Part shown: positions 32,603 through 43,777 of the stretch, piece by piece | Numbering within the stretch: the stretch's first letter is position 1 | Layout: each line of letters opens with the position of its first letter | Origin: Ephemerocybe angulata | Lineage: Eukaryota > Basidiomycota > Agaricomycetes > Agaricales > Psathyrellaceae | Direction: 5' to 3' | DNA: 64,000 nucleotides | NCBI GenBank assembly: GCA_013368325.1 | Contig: JAACJK010000057.1 | Coordinates: 620,001-684,000, forward strand | Made by a program: the position numbers and the translations under genes | Notes under the pieces: model-generated | Seen by the model: the letters and a program-made list of their open reading frames with translations, nothing else | Told to the model about the DNA's origin: nothing | Databases searched by the model: none

Positions 32603-35600
32603 TCATGCAGCCACACCAGCAACAGCCTCGGGATAAAGCTCCTCCGCAACCTTCGCAGCCTCCATCTCAACCTGGTCAAGAGGTCCCGCAGCCTTCTTCG
32701 GCGCCGCCTCCGTCTCAGCCGCTTCCGTCGACGTCGAGGACGACGAGGCCGACGACGAGGAAGAAGACGCGGACTCGGTGTCCTTCTTCTCAGCCTCCTT
32801 CGTAGCCACAGGCGCCTCCTCCTTCTTCTCGTCCTCCTTCGCAGCCTCCTTAGCCTCCCCAGTCTTAACCTCAGCCTCCTTGGGCGCCTCAACCTCAACG
32901 CTCTTAACCTCCTCCTTCTTACTCTCCCCAGTCTTCAACTCCTCAACCTTATCCTCCGCCGCAGGCGCCGACACAGGCCCCTTCTTTTCCTCCTCCTTCT
33001 CCCCCTCCTTCGTCACAGTGCTCACAATCTTCTCCTCCTCCTGTTTCACCACATCCGCCTCGCGCTGAACACCCCCAGGGGCACCCGAAGAAACGGGAAC
33101 CTCATCTGCCGGCCGCCCCTGAAACGCATCCTTGCCCGGCTCAGCCTTATTCTCATTCGAGATCGCAGAGGTCGACTCCTCCGCCGCATGGTTCGCATTC
33201 CCGTCCACAGCCGTCGCGAACGACGCGGGTACACTCGACTTCTGCGGCGTCGACGCAATAGCAATGTTATACTGCGCGATCTAACAACACCCATACATCA
33301 GCCTTTGTTTGTGCATTTCCCTAGCATAGATAGGAGGAGAGGAATGGATGGATGGACACTCACATCGGTATGGAACTCATTACACCCGAAATCCCACGTC
33401 TTCAACCACTTCGCCTTCTCGCACTTGCCCCTCGTCCAATCTCCTCCATACGCAAGCGGGCTCAGAATCCAGAAATTCCAAATCGCCAGCAAAATGATAA
33501 CAACCGCAATCTGCAGCCGAATCCTCGGACGAAGGGAGCTGGTAAGGAGGTCAAAGACGCCGCAAGAGAGCAGGACGGCGAAGTAGAGCGCGGGGAAATA
33601 GTGGTGCAGGAACAGCTGGCGCTGCATGAGGTAGAAGGGGAAGTAGTGGAGAGACCAGCCCATGAAGAAGAAGCCACAGAGGGAGTCGTACTTGACGACC
33701 TTGGCTGCGGGGATCGTCAGATACAAAAGTACACTGGGAAAGAGGGGATCTGCTTACTGTTGTCAAAGTCCCTATAGCCACGCTTGGCACGCAAGATGAG
33801 GAATCCGCGCACGGCGATATAAGCGGCGACAGCCAGAGTACTGAGGTACCAGACCAAGGGGTTTCCAATGAGATAGATCTGGTGGTGATCTTTGACCCAG
33901 AAGTTCTATAAAATCACAGTCAGTCGGCGCACACAAGAAATTGCCAAAGAGACATCACGTACAATTCCACGGCGTAGCAGAGGCCACGAGTCAGGGCGCG
34001 AATCGTAGGTGTGCCTATCAGTGAGACCAGCGTTCGTAGTCCACATAACTTTCTGCAGCTCCCAGAACTTGGAGAGGAATCCAGGGCGGCGATAGTTGAC
34101 CTTAGGCGCATCGGCGGGAACTAAAATAGACGAATAAACAGATAAGCATCCCATCTCCCAAAATAGCCTGGCACGTACGTTTCTCATTCGTAGCCGTCTC
34201 GACGAACCACAAAGAGTTAGCCATAACAGCGTTCTTGTTGCACGTAACCTCCTGCTGTTCGTAGCCCCACTCGGGAAGCTTCACCTTATGCGAGAAGAGA
34301 TAGCACCCCTGAAGCGCGTGCCTCAACCTAAAGTGCGTCCTCAACGTCCTCACGCGCTTGTGGCTCTCCTTATCCCGCTTGTCACCCTCGTAAATCTCCA
34401 CAATCCAGTCATCGTTCGCATCCCCAATGAAGCCCTTCAACCCATAGGCCGAAACCTCATTCTGGAAGTCGACGTCAGAAACCGGTGGGCGGTGGTCGTG
34501 CGAGTGGACATGCTTCTCAGTCGCGATATGCCTAAGCTTGATGCGCGCCCCAGAGGTAACATACGAAATATCCTCGGCCAGCCAATCCACCGCCGGGTCC
34601 CCAGAAGCCCCGGTCTGCGTCGCGTTCAGGAGGAGGAACTCGTTGTTGTGGTCTCGGTGTGGGTAGAGCGTGATTTGCTGCTGCTTGCTTCCAGTAGGGT
34701 AGTTATGCGGGTGCGAATGCAGATAACCGCCCTGCGTGTTCAAATGACGAATCGTGACCTTAGACCCGATCGCCACGTCCGCAAACGTGTCCGCCATGCC
34801 GCGCCCCTTGAGCGTATGCTGGAACTCGGAACTCATGAACCCATCCCCGTCTCCGGAGTTTTGCAAAATTGCAAAGTGGATGCTGAAGATCGCCATGTAG
34901 AACCAGATAGGTATGAGGATGAGGCAGATTGCGCGTGCAATGAAGTGGCGCATCCACAGCCTCGGGGTAATGCGCAGGTCTCCCAAAAGATTCCACAGCT
35001 GGAATACAGTATGGAAGCCGACGGTGGCGTAGGTGAAGAGGCCGACCCATTTACAGCTGAGGACAGCGCCGAGGGATAATCCGGAGAGCGAGAGCCACGC
35101 CCACCAGGAGGTGGTGAACGGCTTGTGCTTGTCCTCGTTGCAGAATCCGGTCCATAGGAAGATCGTAAGCGCCGTGAAAAAGACGAGGGGCGAGTCGAGG
35201 AGGATGTGCCGGGACTGAGTGATGAGACCGTTCTCGAATGTGAGGAAAAGCGATCCCATGAGGGCGGTGGAGGCTCGGCAGTCGAGTGCGCGCAGTGTAA
35301 GGTAGGCCAGAGGGACAGTCGCGACCCCCAATCCTGCTGGGAGCATCCGCATCGCGACGTACGGGACGTTTTCGTAGAGTCTGTACATCCCTAAGTCATT
35401 ACTTCGTAAGCTGCAAGGTTTATACGCACTTTCCGATATCCTTAAAGTCAAAGTTTCCGTCATATCCAAACAGCCAGCCCGCGAGCGTAATCAAAAGCTT
35501 TGCGAGCGGCGGATGCACGTCAACGTAGTACTGGGTCTTGATATATTTGCCCGCAAACTTTCCAAAGTGCACTTCGTCGAAGCTACCCCCTATCAGCTGC

Positions 35601-35969
35601 TTTCCAGTAACAAACGAACGGCAGAACTCACACAACGCTATTAGGCTTGCTCAACCTGAACATCCTGACTGCGCACGCAACCACGACGATCGCGAACAAG
35701 AGCTTCAACTCGCCAGACGAAACAGCAATTCCCCCCGTCGGAAAGTGTTTCCCGCCATGCCTCGCGCTCGCCGGTCCAAAACCCTTGCTCGCCGCCGCCC
35801 TCCTCGCATCGGCGTCCAAATGCTCCTCCCTCGGATGCGGGAATCGCTGCGACTGTTTATCCGTTGACGAGGATGGTACCGAGGTATTCGTTGAGTGCCC
35901 AGAGCTATGCGACAGACCAGCTGGCGGCGACGCTGGCCGTCGGGCTCTGACGTTGCCAGAGAACGACAT
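32603..35969 (-). CDS. PMT4: Dolichyl-phosphate-mannose protein mannosyltransferase, PMT4 type
   Basis: Multipass ER enzyme that transfers mannose from dolichol phosphate to Ser/Thr of secretory proteins. Exons: 35969-35632, 35582-35430, 35390-34179, 34120-33963, 33905-33758, 33704-33364 and 33280-32603. The luminal loop [15 protein letters not shown] with DVHPPLAK and FDFKDIGK is the PMT4/POMT1 signature rather than PMT1 or PMT2. Three MIR-type blocks follow (for example [15 protein letters not shown]). Several membrane helices lie on either side. Two oddities. The exon 2/exon 3 junction near 35391-35429 is off by one base with canonical sites, so the boundary is unresolved or there is an indel. 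The last exon adds ~225 residues, mostly Lys/Glu/Ala/Ser-rich, not part of the enzyme core. Confidence 0.93.
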
Positions 35970-36379
35970 GGATGTAGGAGGAGAACAGGATGCAGTGACG
36001 TGCGGGCTGCCCTCTGATCTCTATTGACGTGTCTTCCCTATGGGGAAATTTCGCCTTTAACGGTGTTTTTTGGCCTTCGGCGTCAGATGAAGAGGTCGAA
36101 TCGACCTTTGAGTTGGCCAGGGGGGTCGGGAGGTGAAGTTAAAGGAGCGATTCCGAAGGAACTTTAAGAGGGGGAGAAATGGAACTTGGGAGAAAATGAG
36201 AAAGAGGTGATAACGACGGGCAATGATTCCCGGTTCGCGGTAACGACTCGACAAATCATCTGAGGTCTGATCAAAACCAGGGGATATGCCTCCGCCCGAG
36301 CAAGCCTTCGTCATTCAAGATCGAGTATATATAAAGTACAAAATTGCAGTAGCCATGCGCAAGAGCTCTCCCAATTCTA
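35970..36379. other. Intergenic between PMT4 and the MSS51-like gene
   Basis: PMT4 promoter and 3' flank of the MSS51-like gene. A minus frame at 36057-36314 has no support. Confidence 0.5.
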
Positions 36380-38283
36380 CTACTTGAATCCTCCCGCGAA
36401 CCAGCCATTCGAGTTGTAGAATCCTTCCAAACTGGCCGGCTCAACCTTGAAGAGCATGCTACCCCATGGGTTGCGACAGGGACCCAGGGCAGGGACCAGT
36501 TCCGCCCCAGCTTCCTTGAGAAGCGCCGCCTCCTTCTCTGCCTCACCCCGATTGAATGCCTAGAGATATGAGTTCAGCAGACTGCCCGACAGGAATGGGT
36601 GGAACTAACCGTGAAGACTGTCGGGATCTTCTTCTCGACCAACACTTTCATCGTCGCCTTCCACGAGTCGGTCTCCACCTCCGAGGCACCTGAGTTAAAG
36701 GCCACCGCGAGGGCGGGAGTCTTGAACGATGCGCCGGCCTTGGCGACATAGTCGTGGTATAAACTGGAGCGCTGTTAGGACCTTGTCTTTCGCGTAAATG
36801 TGGCCACGAACCTCGATGACATGATCTGGACACGCCTTCGATCCTTGTCCGTGCACTCACTGAAAACTCGGTCAGTAACGATAAAGTCCACGGGCAAAGA
36901 TACTCACGGGCAAGTCGCCATAGAAAGCGCAACACCGCCAGGCTTTTCTGATCCACCAATCTTCCTCATATCAGGGCCGCAGAGCAGTATCTGAGAACAT
37001 TCATGAGGGAAGTCGTCCAAATGCCGAGCAAACCAAACTCACCTCAACCCTCTTCACCTCCGGCAACCGGTGAAGAATCTCCTCGAACATCATCGCATTC
37101 ATAACCTCCAGGTCAGCAGCGCCAATCACCTACACCAAACATCTCAATAAAAACAACTCAAACCGACAAACCCCCAGACTCACATGAATCACAAGCACCT
37201 CCTCCCTTGTAAAAGCCAAATCCCCCACATCCAACCTCTCCAAAGCATACAAAATCGTCATCGGCAGCGTCAAATTATCCGACGCAGCCCTCAAGAACGG
37301 CTTCATCGGCGTCCCAGGCGGGAACGGCAACTCCTCCGCAATACCCCCCAAAAACTCCTTCTCCCAATCCGTCTCTAGCAAACTCTTCCACCCCTCCATC
37401 GTGCGGTTCGGTGCCCACGGCAAAAGAAGTCCGAAATCCGGACCCGAAAGCTCTCCCTGCTGCGCCTTCCCCTCCCTCAGCAGGTTGGCGACGCGGATAT
37501 CCTCCCTGATGAGCTGGTTGATTTGGCACAGCGTCATACCATTGTAGTTGACCGCAGCGGGCGCGGTGTTGTGTGTCTTCTTTACGAGGGCCCAGTGCCT
37601 GGGCGAACAGAAGAATGTGCTCAGACAGTCCCCGCATTTCTGAAGTTGCGTAGACGAGCCCTGTCCCTGCTCTCTCGCCCGAATCCGGAGCATTCGTTCG
37701 TTGATACCACTAGGGGGTACAGAGAAGGATCCATTCACTTTCATACACCTGAAGAGATAAGATAGAGTGACGCACCATGCAGCACACCGAGGCTCCCAAG
37801 CAAAGAGATTGCGTTCGATCATGTCCAAAGGCCGCCCAAGAGCTCGCTCTACAAAGTAGATATCCGCATGGATAGACATATTCGTAAACTCAGCGAGCTC
37901 CATCGTGTTGATACTATCTCCCGCCGTTGGGTCTGAGAGATTGTAAAAGTGCAGGGACATCCCCGATCCGGTCGTTTCGAGTTCACCGAGCGCCTTGCAG
38001 AGCGTTTTATGCTCCTTCCAGTTTTTCTGGAATCACCAAACCACAATAAGCACGTTTCTAAGAGAATACACTCGCGAATATAACCTTTTGACAAGCTAAC
38101 AACTTTGAGCATCGCCTATAAGGCCCCCAGAGATTGAACCGTCGTACCTGTGCTGCAGTACCCAATCCTTTTACAGGCGCCGCACCGCGATAACTGTTTC
38201 TCTGGCGTCTGTTCCGCAAAGCATTGGTAGCAGGCCTGGCCAAAGTTGGCCGACATTGGCGGAACTTGCTTGAAGGTTGCCAT
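36380..38283 (-). CDS. MYND zinc-finger protein with MSS51-like C-terminal domain, 491 aa
   Basis: Nine exons from ATG 38283 to stop 36380, total 1476 nt in frame. N-terminal classical MYND finger: CYQC, CGAC, YCSTACQK and HKTLC. The second half matches the fungal MSS51 C-terminal domain: NLTLPMTILYALE, VMNAMMFEEILHRLPEVKR, ILLCGPDM, and DYVAKAGASFKTPALAVAFN. Yeast Mss51 controls COX1 mRNA translation; basidiomycete relatives of this family are numerous and mostly uncharacterised, so a mitochondrial role is not established. Exon 2 is an 11-nt microexon (38095-38085) encoding the Cys-Gln-Lys part of the finger. This is a different family from the four MYND paralogues A-D. Confidence 0.88.
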
Positions 38284-38644
38284 TTTGTGGAGAGGTCGTG
38301 GTGGTCCTGGAACAAGCCTTAAGTTTGAGCCTTTGATTGGTCGCGATCGCGTCCGACGCGCCTCACGTGATAATGGCGCCCAACCATGGGCGCTAAAGGT
38401 AAAAGGTGTTTAAAGTCGTTTCCCTCGTACTACAGGGCCCCAATGGGGGACTAGATCTCCGTGCTTGCATCTATCTACACCAACCTACCGTTATCTAGGT
38501 CAGGAGCGACACGACTCCAGCAGTTGAACGTTTGACTATCCAAAGGTTGTGTACGTATGGACACGATCTGACGGATTCCGAGCAGGATTAAGATGTGAGT
38601 GTATGTCGCGTCTATCATAATACAGAATGAATTTTATGTCTTCT
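38284..38644. other. Intergenic between the MSS51-like gene and CCT2
   Basis: Upstream flank of the MSS51-like gene and 3' flank of CCT2. No gene seen. Confidence 0.5.
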
Positions 38645-40418
38645 TCAGGCACCCTCCCGTCTTCTGGGGGCAGCACGAAGAATGTTGTCAACGCTGAACG
38701 AAAGCATCAGTACCCAACTCTACACCAAAGTCTCAACACTCACCGAATGATCATCTCGGAAGCCTCCGTCGCACTAGAAACAACCTGGCTCTTCAGCTTG
38801 AAGCTCTCCGTAACACCCAACTCCCTCATGTTCCCAATCGTTCCCTGATCCATATCGAGTCCACTCTCCTTCTTTCCACTGAAGTGCGCCGCCCGAAGCT
38901 GCGCGACGAGGTCCGAGCTGTCCAGACCCGCATTATCCGCCAGGATCGTGGGTATCTGCCTCAACGCACGCGCGAAGCTCTCAACAGCCAGCGCCTTCTT
39001 GCCCTGGACGTTCCTTGCGGCCTCCTCCACAGCGCAGCTCATGAGCATCTCGGCGCAGCCTCCGCCAAGCACAGTCCTCGTCTCCTTCACGGTCTGCGAG
39101 AGGACGGAGAGCGCGTCGTGCAGCGATCGCTCGGCCTCGTCGATCATCTGGTTTGTTGAGCCGCGGAGGACGACAGTGCAGGCCTCACCAGCGGCGACAC
39201 CAGAGAATTTGATGAGCTTATCCTCGCCGATCATGATCTCCTCGATGACCTCGCACTTTCCAAGCTTGACGAGATCGGGCCTCTCGAACGTGCTCGCGAT
39301 CTCGCCTCCGGTGACAAGCGACAACCTCTCGACGCCCTCAAAGTCAGCATGCTCGATGACCATGATGCCCTTTTCGGCGAGCAGGGATTCGGGGTAGTTG
39401 TAGATGAGCTGACGGTTGACGAAGCAGTTGATGCCGTGCGCAGCGATCGCGTCGACCTTTTCCTTCATTTTCTCCCGCTCTGCGCGTTCGAGCTCTGCGA
39501 GCTTGCCGGTCCCGTCGACCTTCAGACGCGCACCGAAGATCTTGATCTTGTCGGTGTCCATGGCTGGGGAACGTTAGTAGACGTCGAAGAAGAATATAAT
39601 CTGACGCACAGGTGTTGGCAATCATGATCTTGGCATTCTCCAGGCGTTTGGGCGAGTTGACCGCAATGGACTTGTCGAGGATGAAGCCCTCGTCGAGGTA
39701 CGAGTCCGTGAGCTTTCCTCCGACTTTTTTAATGATCTGGATGTGCTCCAAATCGACTGAACCCTTGAGTCGGAGCACGGCATCGACGGCAAGGTTGGCA
39801 AAGTACTCCTTGTCCTGCGACAGTACCTTGGACGAAAGCGTAGTCCGCGCAATGTTGAACAGATCTTCCCTGAACTTTTCCTCGTTCGAGCTAATCAAGT
39901 GCCTCAGCATACCCGTAGTCGCGGAACTCGAGAGCCCACGCACCGATTATCCACAGCAGCCTCCTCCAACGCCTTCAACGCCGCCCTGCTCGCAATCCTA
40001 TACCCATCCACAATCGTCTGGGGGTGAATCTTCCTATTAATCAACCTCTCCGCCTCCCGCAGAAGCTCCGCACTGAGCACCGTCACGCTCGTCGTGCCAT
40101 CTCCAACCTCATCGTCCTGCACCTTCGAGATGTTCACCAGAATCTTGGCCGCGGCGTTATCGAGCTGGATCGCCTTCAAGATGGTGGCGCCGTCGTTGGT
40201 GACGTTGATCTCGCCCGTTGACCCGGATTGGAGGATTTTGTTCATGCCCTTGGGCCCGAGGGTTGACTTGACCAGGTCGCCCAAGGCGAGGGCCCCGACG
40301 AACGACGCGAGACGCGCGTTCTCGGCCTTCTCCTCTGTAGCCTAGGGGTCGTCAGTTCGTGCTCGTCGTCGGTATACGACGTCCTCCTTACTTGTTCGTT
40401 GAAGATTTGCATAGACAT
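38645..40418 (-). CDS. CCT2: T-complex protein 1 subunit beta (CCT2)
   Basis: Beta subunit of the cytosolic TRiC/CCT chaperonin, which folds actin, tubulin and other proteins using ATP. Five exons: 40418-40392, 40341-39944, 39890-39610, 39563-38744 and 38693-38645; 524 residues, the normal length. Group II chaperonin motifs: [13 protein letters not shown] near residue 35, [10 protein letters not shown] containing the catalytic Asp near residue 95, [16 protein letters not shown], and [12 protein letters not shown] near residue 400. The C-terminus [12 protein letters not shown] is the beta-subunit hallmark. Exon 1 codes only nine residues (MSMQIFNEQ). Housekeeping gene; no anomaly. Confidence 0.97.
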
Positions 40419-40633
40419 CTTTCTATGCTGGTGAAGGGGAAGATTAGAGAGATTAATCGCGTTTTACCAACGCGTCTGACATCTAGAAACCGGAATCAGG
40501 CAGGAAGGTCGCACGCTGACAGTGCTCCCATTCGATTCTCTCTGAGGCCAGTTTATTTCTAGTATGTACATAAGGGTGATACAATGGAGTTGGGGCATAA
40601 ACATGGAGAAGAACATTGAAAGCATACTAACTA

Positions 40634-42620
40634 TCACTCGGGAGCCACCCCTTCAGCAAGCTTGAACTCCACAGCACTCATCTCGCCGAAGTCCCAAAGT
40701 TTAACAAACTCTAGGCCGGATGCCTCCCCAAGCTTGACAAAGTCCTCGAGCGTACGTTCCTGCGCGTTGAGCAGCGACATCATGACCAAGTCAAGGTTAT
40801 ATTGCCTGATACGCCCAGCACCATAGTTTGATAGGAGCTCCGCTGGTGCTTGTTTGTGGCGAAGTAATGATGGCTCTACCTTAGCACTGCTGGGCGTCGC
40901 GTGCTGGAGGATGTATTCATCTACGAGTAAGAAGAGTTAACAGTGCTCTGTAGGGAGGTATGGTGGCAAAAGTGCGTACGAATGAGGACACGGCTGTGGG
41001 GACCCATCACCTTCCTTATGCCCGAGAGGATCTTGATTGAAGGGCCGTCCAGCCAGTTATGTCTGTTTAGCGCCGTCAGATGAGGCCAGAGTAACATGGA
41101 ATGGAAGCGCGAAGAATCGAACTTACATTATGTTTTTCAGCTGTAGATTAAAGGACATATGCACGTAAGAAGGAGATATATATCAGCTTCAGATGTTCGG
41201 GAAGGAAAGCGTATACGCACGTAGTATACATCGCAGCCCGCGATGGGAGACTCGGTGAAGAAGTCAATAGCTTCGAATTCGATCCTGTCCTCTGCGATCG
41301 CTTCAGGGCACTGCTTCGGCCATACCTCGTCCCTAGCCTGGACAACTCGTTCAGGAAGATCTTGCAGCTTTAACTTAAGGTGTGGGTGGGCTTTGGCGAG
41401 CTGCAGAGTTATGTTCCCGATTCCGGCGCCTACGTCGCAGACGGAAGCCCCATGAGGGAGTTTATCCCAAGGATATTCTTTACAATCCTCCGTCAATAAC
41501 CCGGAGTTAGGATTGGTAAGACGAAACGATGCATACCATACACAACATTCCCTGCCTCAATCGCAGTCCCCCATCCGACCATCGCCACCCCAAAGCGTTG
41601 ACCCATGGCCGCACCCAGCGGTGTACCCTGACCAAGAAATCCAATCAGCGATCATGACCAGATACCCGCGTAAACGGTATATGCTTACCCCTTCAAAGTA
41701 CTCAAACAGGGACCCTTCATACTTGGTGTACTTGTTGAAAGCCGTCTTTCGGGGATCTCGCGACGTGCCCCACTCCGGATCAGCGAGCGTCTGTGTCAGG
41801 AATGAAGCCGATCCAAATGCCTCTTCCGTGCTAAAAGGTAGACGGATGGATAGATAGAGTGATTGAGGCGGTCGGTTAATAAACCGTAAACCATCATCAA
41901 CCATAAGCTCCAACCGTCACCAGAATGATGACGATGGCGAGAAAATTGAAGGGAGGGAAGTTGGATGTAGATGGTACGACGTACAAGTGAAGCCCGAGGC
42001 TAGAGATAGGGTTGGTTGATAGCAATTGCACGCTTAAGCGATTGTTGGCGAAGACTTCGTCCGTGACTGCGAAGTTTTTAGAGGCGTTGAGTTGCCGCTG
42101 TTGCTTATTCTGAACTGCGAGTAGTAGTAGATGCAGACGAACCTTCGCGAAAGACGTGGCGTGTGGCGAGCAGGCGAAGGATGCGGCCGAGCTTCTCGGG
42201 GTCGATGCCTACCCTTGCTCCGAGGTCCTTGACGTGCATACCTTCGGGCCGTTCCTCGAGTATGTCTGCGATCTTGAAGGTGGTGACTACATTTAGACAG
42301 TGAGGAGCGAGAACCTCCATCTGTCTCTAAATGGGACTAGGAGTGAGTAAGCGAAGGGATGCCGTTCATGGAGAGTCGTACATTGACGATGGTATGGCTG
42401 GGTCTAGCGACTGTGGCACATAGTTGAGCACAAGCCCCTTCGATAGTTTGAATCGCAGCCCGAAGGGCTGGATCAGAGAGCTCCTTGTCCAAGGGGTGCT
42501 CCTCTGTATCGTCCAGAGTCGGAACGTACGGCTGAGCTGAGGCCTTGAAGCTTCAACCAGCTGGGTCGCGTTGGTAATAAGCGCAACGAGTGCCGCGAGA
42601 TGAGACGGCTGAGAATCCAT
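40634..42620 (-). CDS. SAM-dependent O-methyltransferase (fungal, family 2)
   Basis: Secondary-metabolite-type O-methyltransferase; substrate unknown. Start ATG 42620 (MDSQPSHLAALVALITN), stop 40634, about eight exons. N-terminal winged-helix dimerisation region with GIDPEKLGRILRLLATRHVF, then VFANNRLS. SAM-binding motif VCDVGAGIGNITLQLAKAHP, acidic motif KLQDLPE, and the catalytic-His segment IIHNWLDG, created by splicing across 41064-41145. One problem: in exon 1 near 42535 the frame shifts between TQLVEAS and AQPYVPTLDD. A 45-nt intron with a weak donor could remove the conflict but would delete a typical family helix. Either a non-standard intron, an indel, or a recently damaged gene. Confidence 0.8.
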
Positions 42621-43777
42621 GAAGTAGTAGCAGGTACTGAGAGGGTTAGAAGGAGTACTATAGTACCTGGAGTTGCGGTACTGACCTTATAACCTTTGGA
42701 TTGCAAGGCCAAGAGCCCGAATAATCCGCACGCATGCTATGATGATGTGCGGGCGACAGCGTAGTCCGTTTGAAGTACGGCGTCTGACACCTCCATTGGC
42801 TGGTCCATTTTGATTAGACATTCGTAGCTAGACCACGGTGTTCCGGTCCTTCGGATATTGCGCAGGAGCGCACAGACAATTGTATGCCGTGCTATCCCCT
42901 GATCTCCGTTTCCTCTTTGTGATGCCCTTCCTGGAAGCCTTGTTGGCAGGATAGGAAGACATGCACATATTCGGCCGCATAACAGCGTCCCGTGGAGCGA
43001 TACCATTCATTTGGGAGAAATCTTGTGGCTGAAGGACTCCTGTGATATGCTGCCTCTGTGTTGGAGACATCACCAAGGATAAGAGGAGAATGGAGGTTTG
43101 AGCGGGCAACTCACAGGAAGTACCCTCCAAGGTCCGATGTTCTCTCACTTATGGTTTTAGTTTGGTATCTGAGGTAATGATATGTTCGATAGAATCTTGT
43201 GACTTGTATCTTTTGAGACGAGTAACATGGTTATGGAAAAGCTGAGCTCCGAAGTTTGGTTGAAGATTGGTCGGTCGGCGCTTAAAATGCTGTGACTGTC
43301 ACATCAGGCGCCCTGTGACTCGTGCCGCTCTTCCCGCTTTGCTCGGACTCAGGCTCGAGCATATTGACGTCGAATGTGCAGAATATGCCCGAGATACGAC
43401 GAACTGAGACCATAAGTATCACATCAGAGCCTCTGGAAAGGATGCTCTTCTGACAATCAAGATTGAATCGATGGCGCCAGAGATCTAAAAGATGCCTCGT
43501 AGCGTTCGATCCAGAGCTTTGGCTCACAAAATGGATTATACATTCCTAGACCTTCCCAAATATTGCGGTAAGCGCCAACATTCCGTTCGAAGTGCATATT
43601 TTCACGGTGTAATGTCCAGTTCCCCGTTCGCAAGCTTGAAACCTGCCATGTTTTCAGCTTTCTACACCTGGAGCTACTGTACATTCCTGCTAAACCAATT
43701 CAAAAATCCGGGGTCAATAGATACTCTCCATTCTGGATGCAAGTCAGCCCGCCGTGCCCGCAGGTACGTCTACTCAC
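42621..43777. other. Region with coding-like minus-strand fragments, no gene model
   Basis: Minus-strand segments at 43684-43457 (MYNPFCEPKLWIERYEASF) and 43490-43282 (SVRRISGIFCTFDVNMLEP) have coding-like composition in adjacent frames. A third at 43006-42737 is weaker. I could not join them with convincing splice sites and recognise no family. It may be a degraded gene or a small multi-exon gene. Contains GGCGCTTA at 43277-43284. Confidence 0.3.

Noticed and set aside
34288..35079. Plus-strand 263-codon frame opposite PMT4
   Set aside because: Antisense shadow of the PMT4 catalytic and MIR exons.
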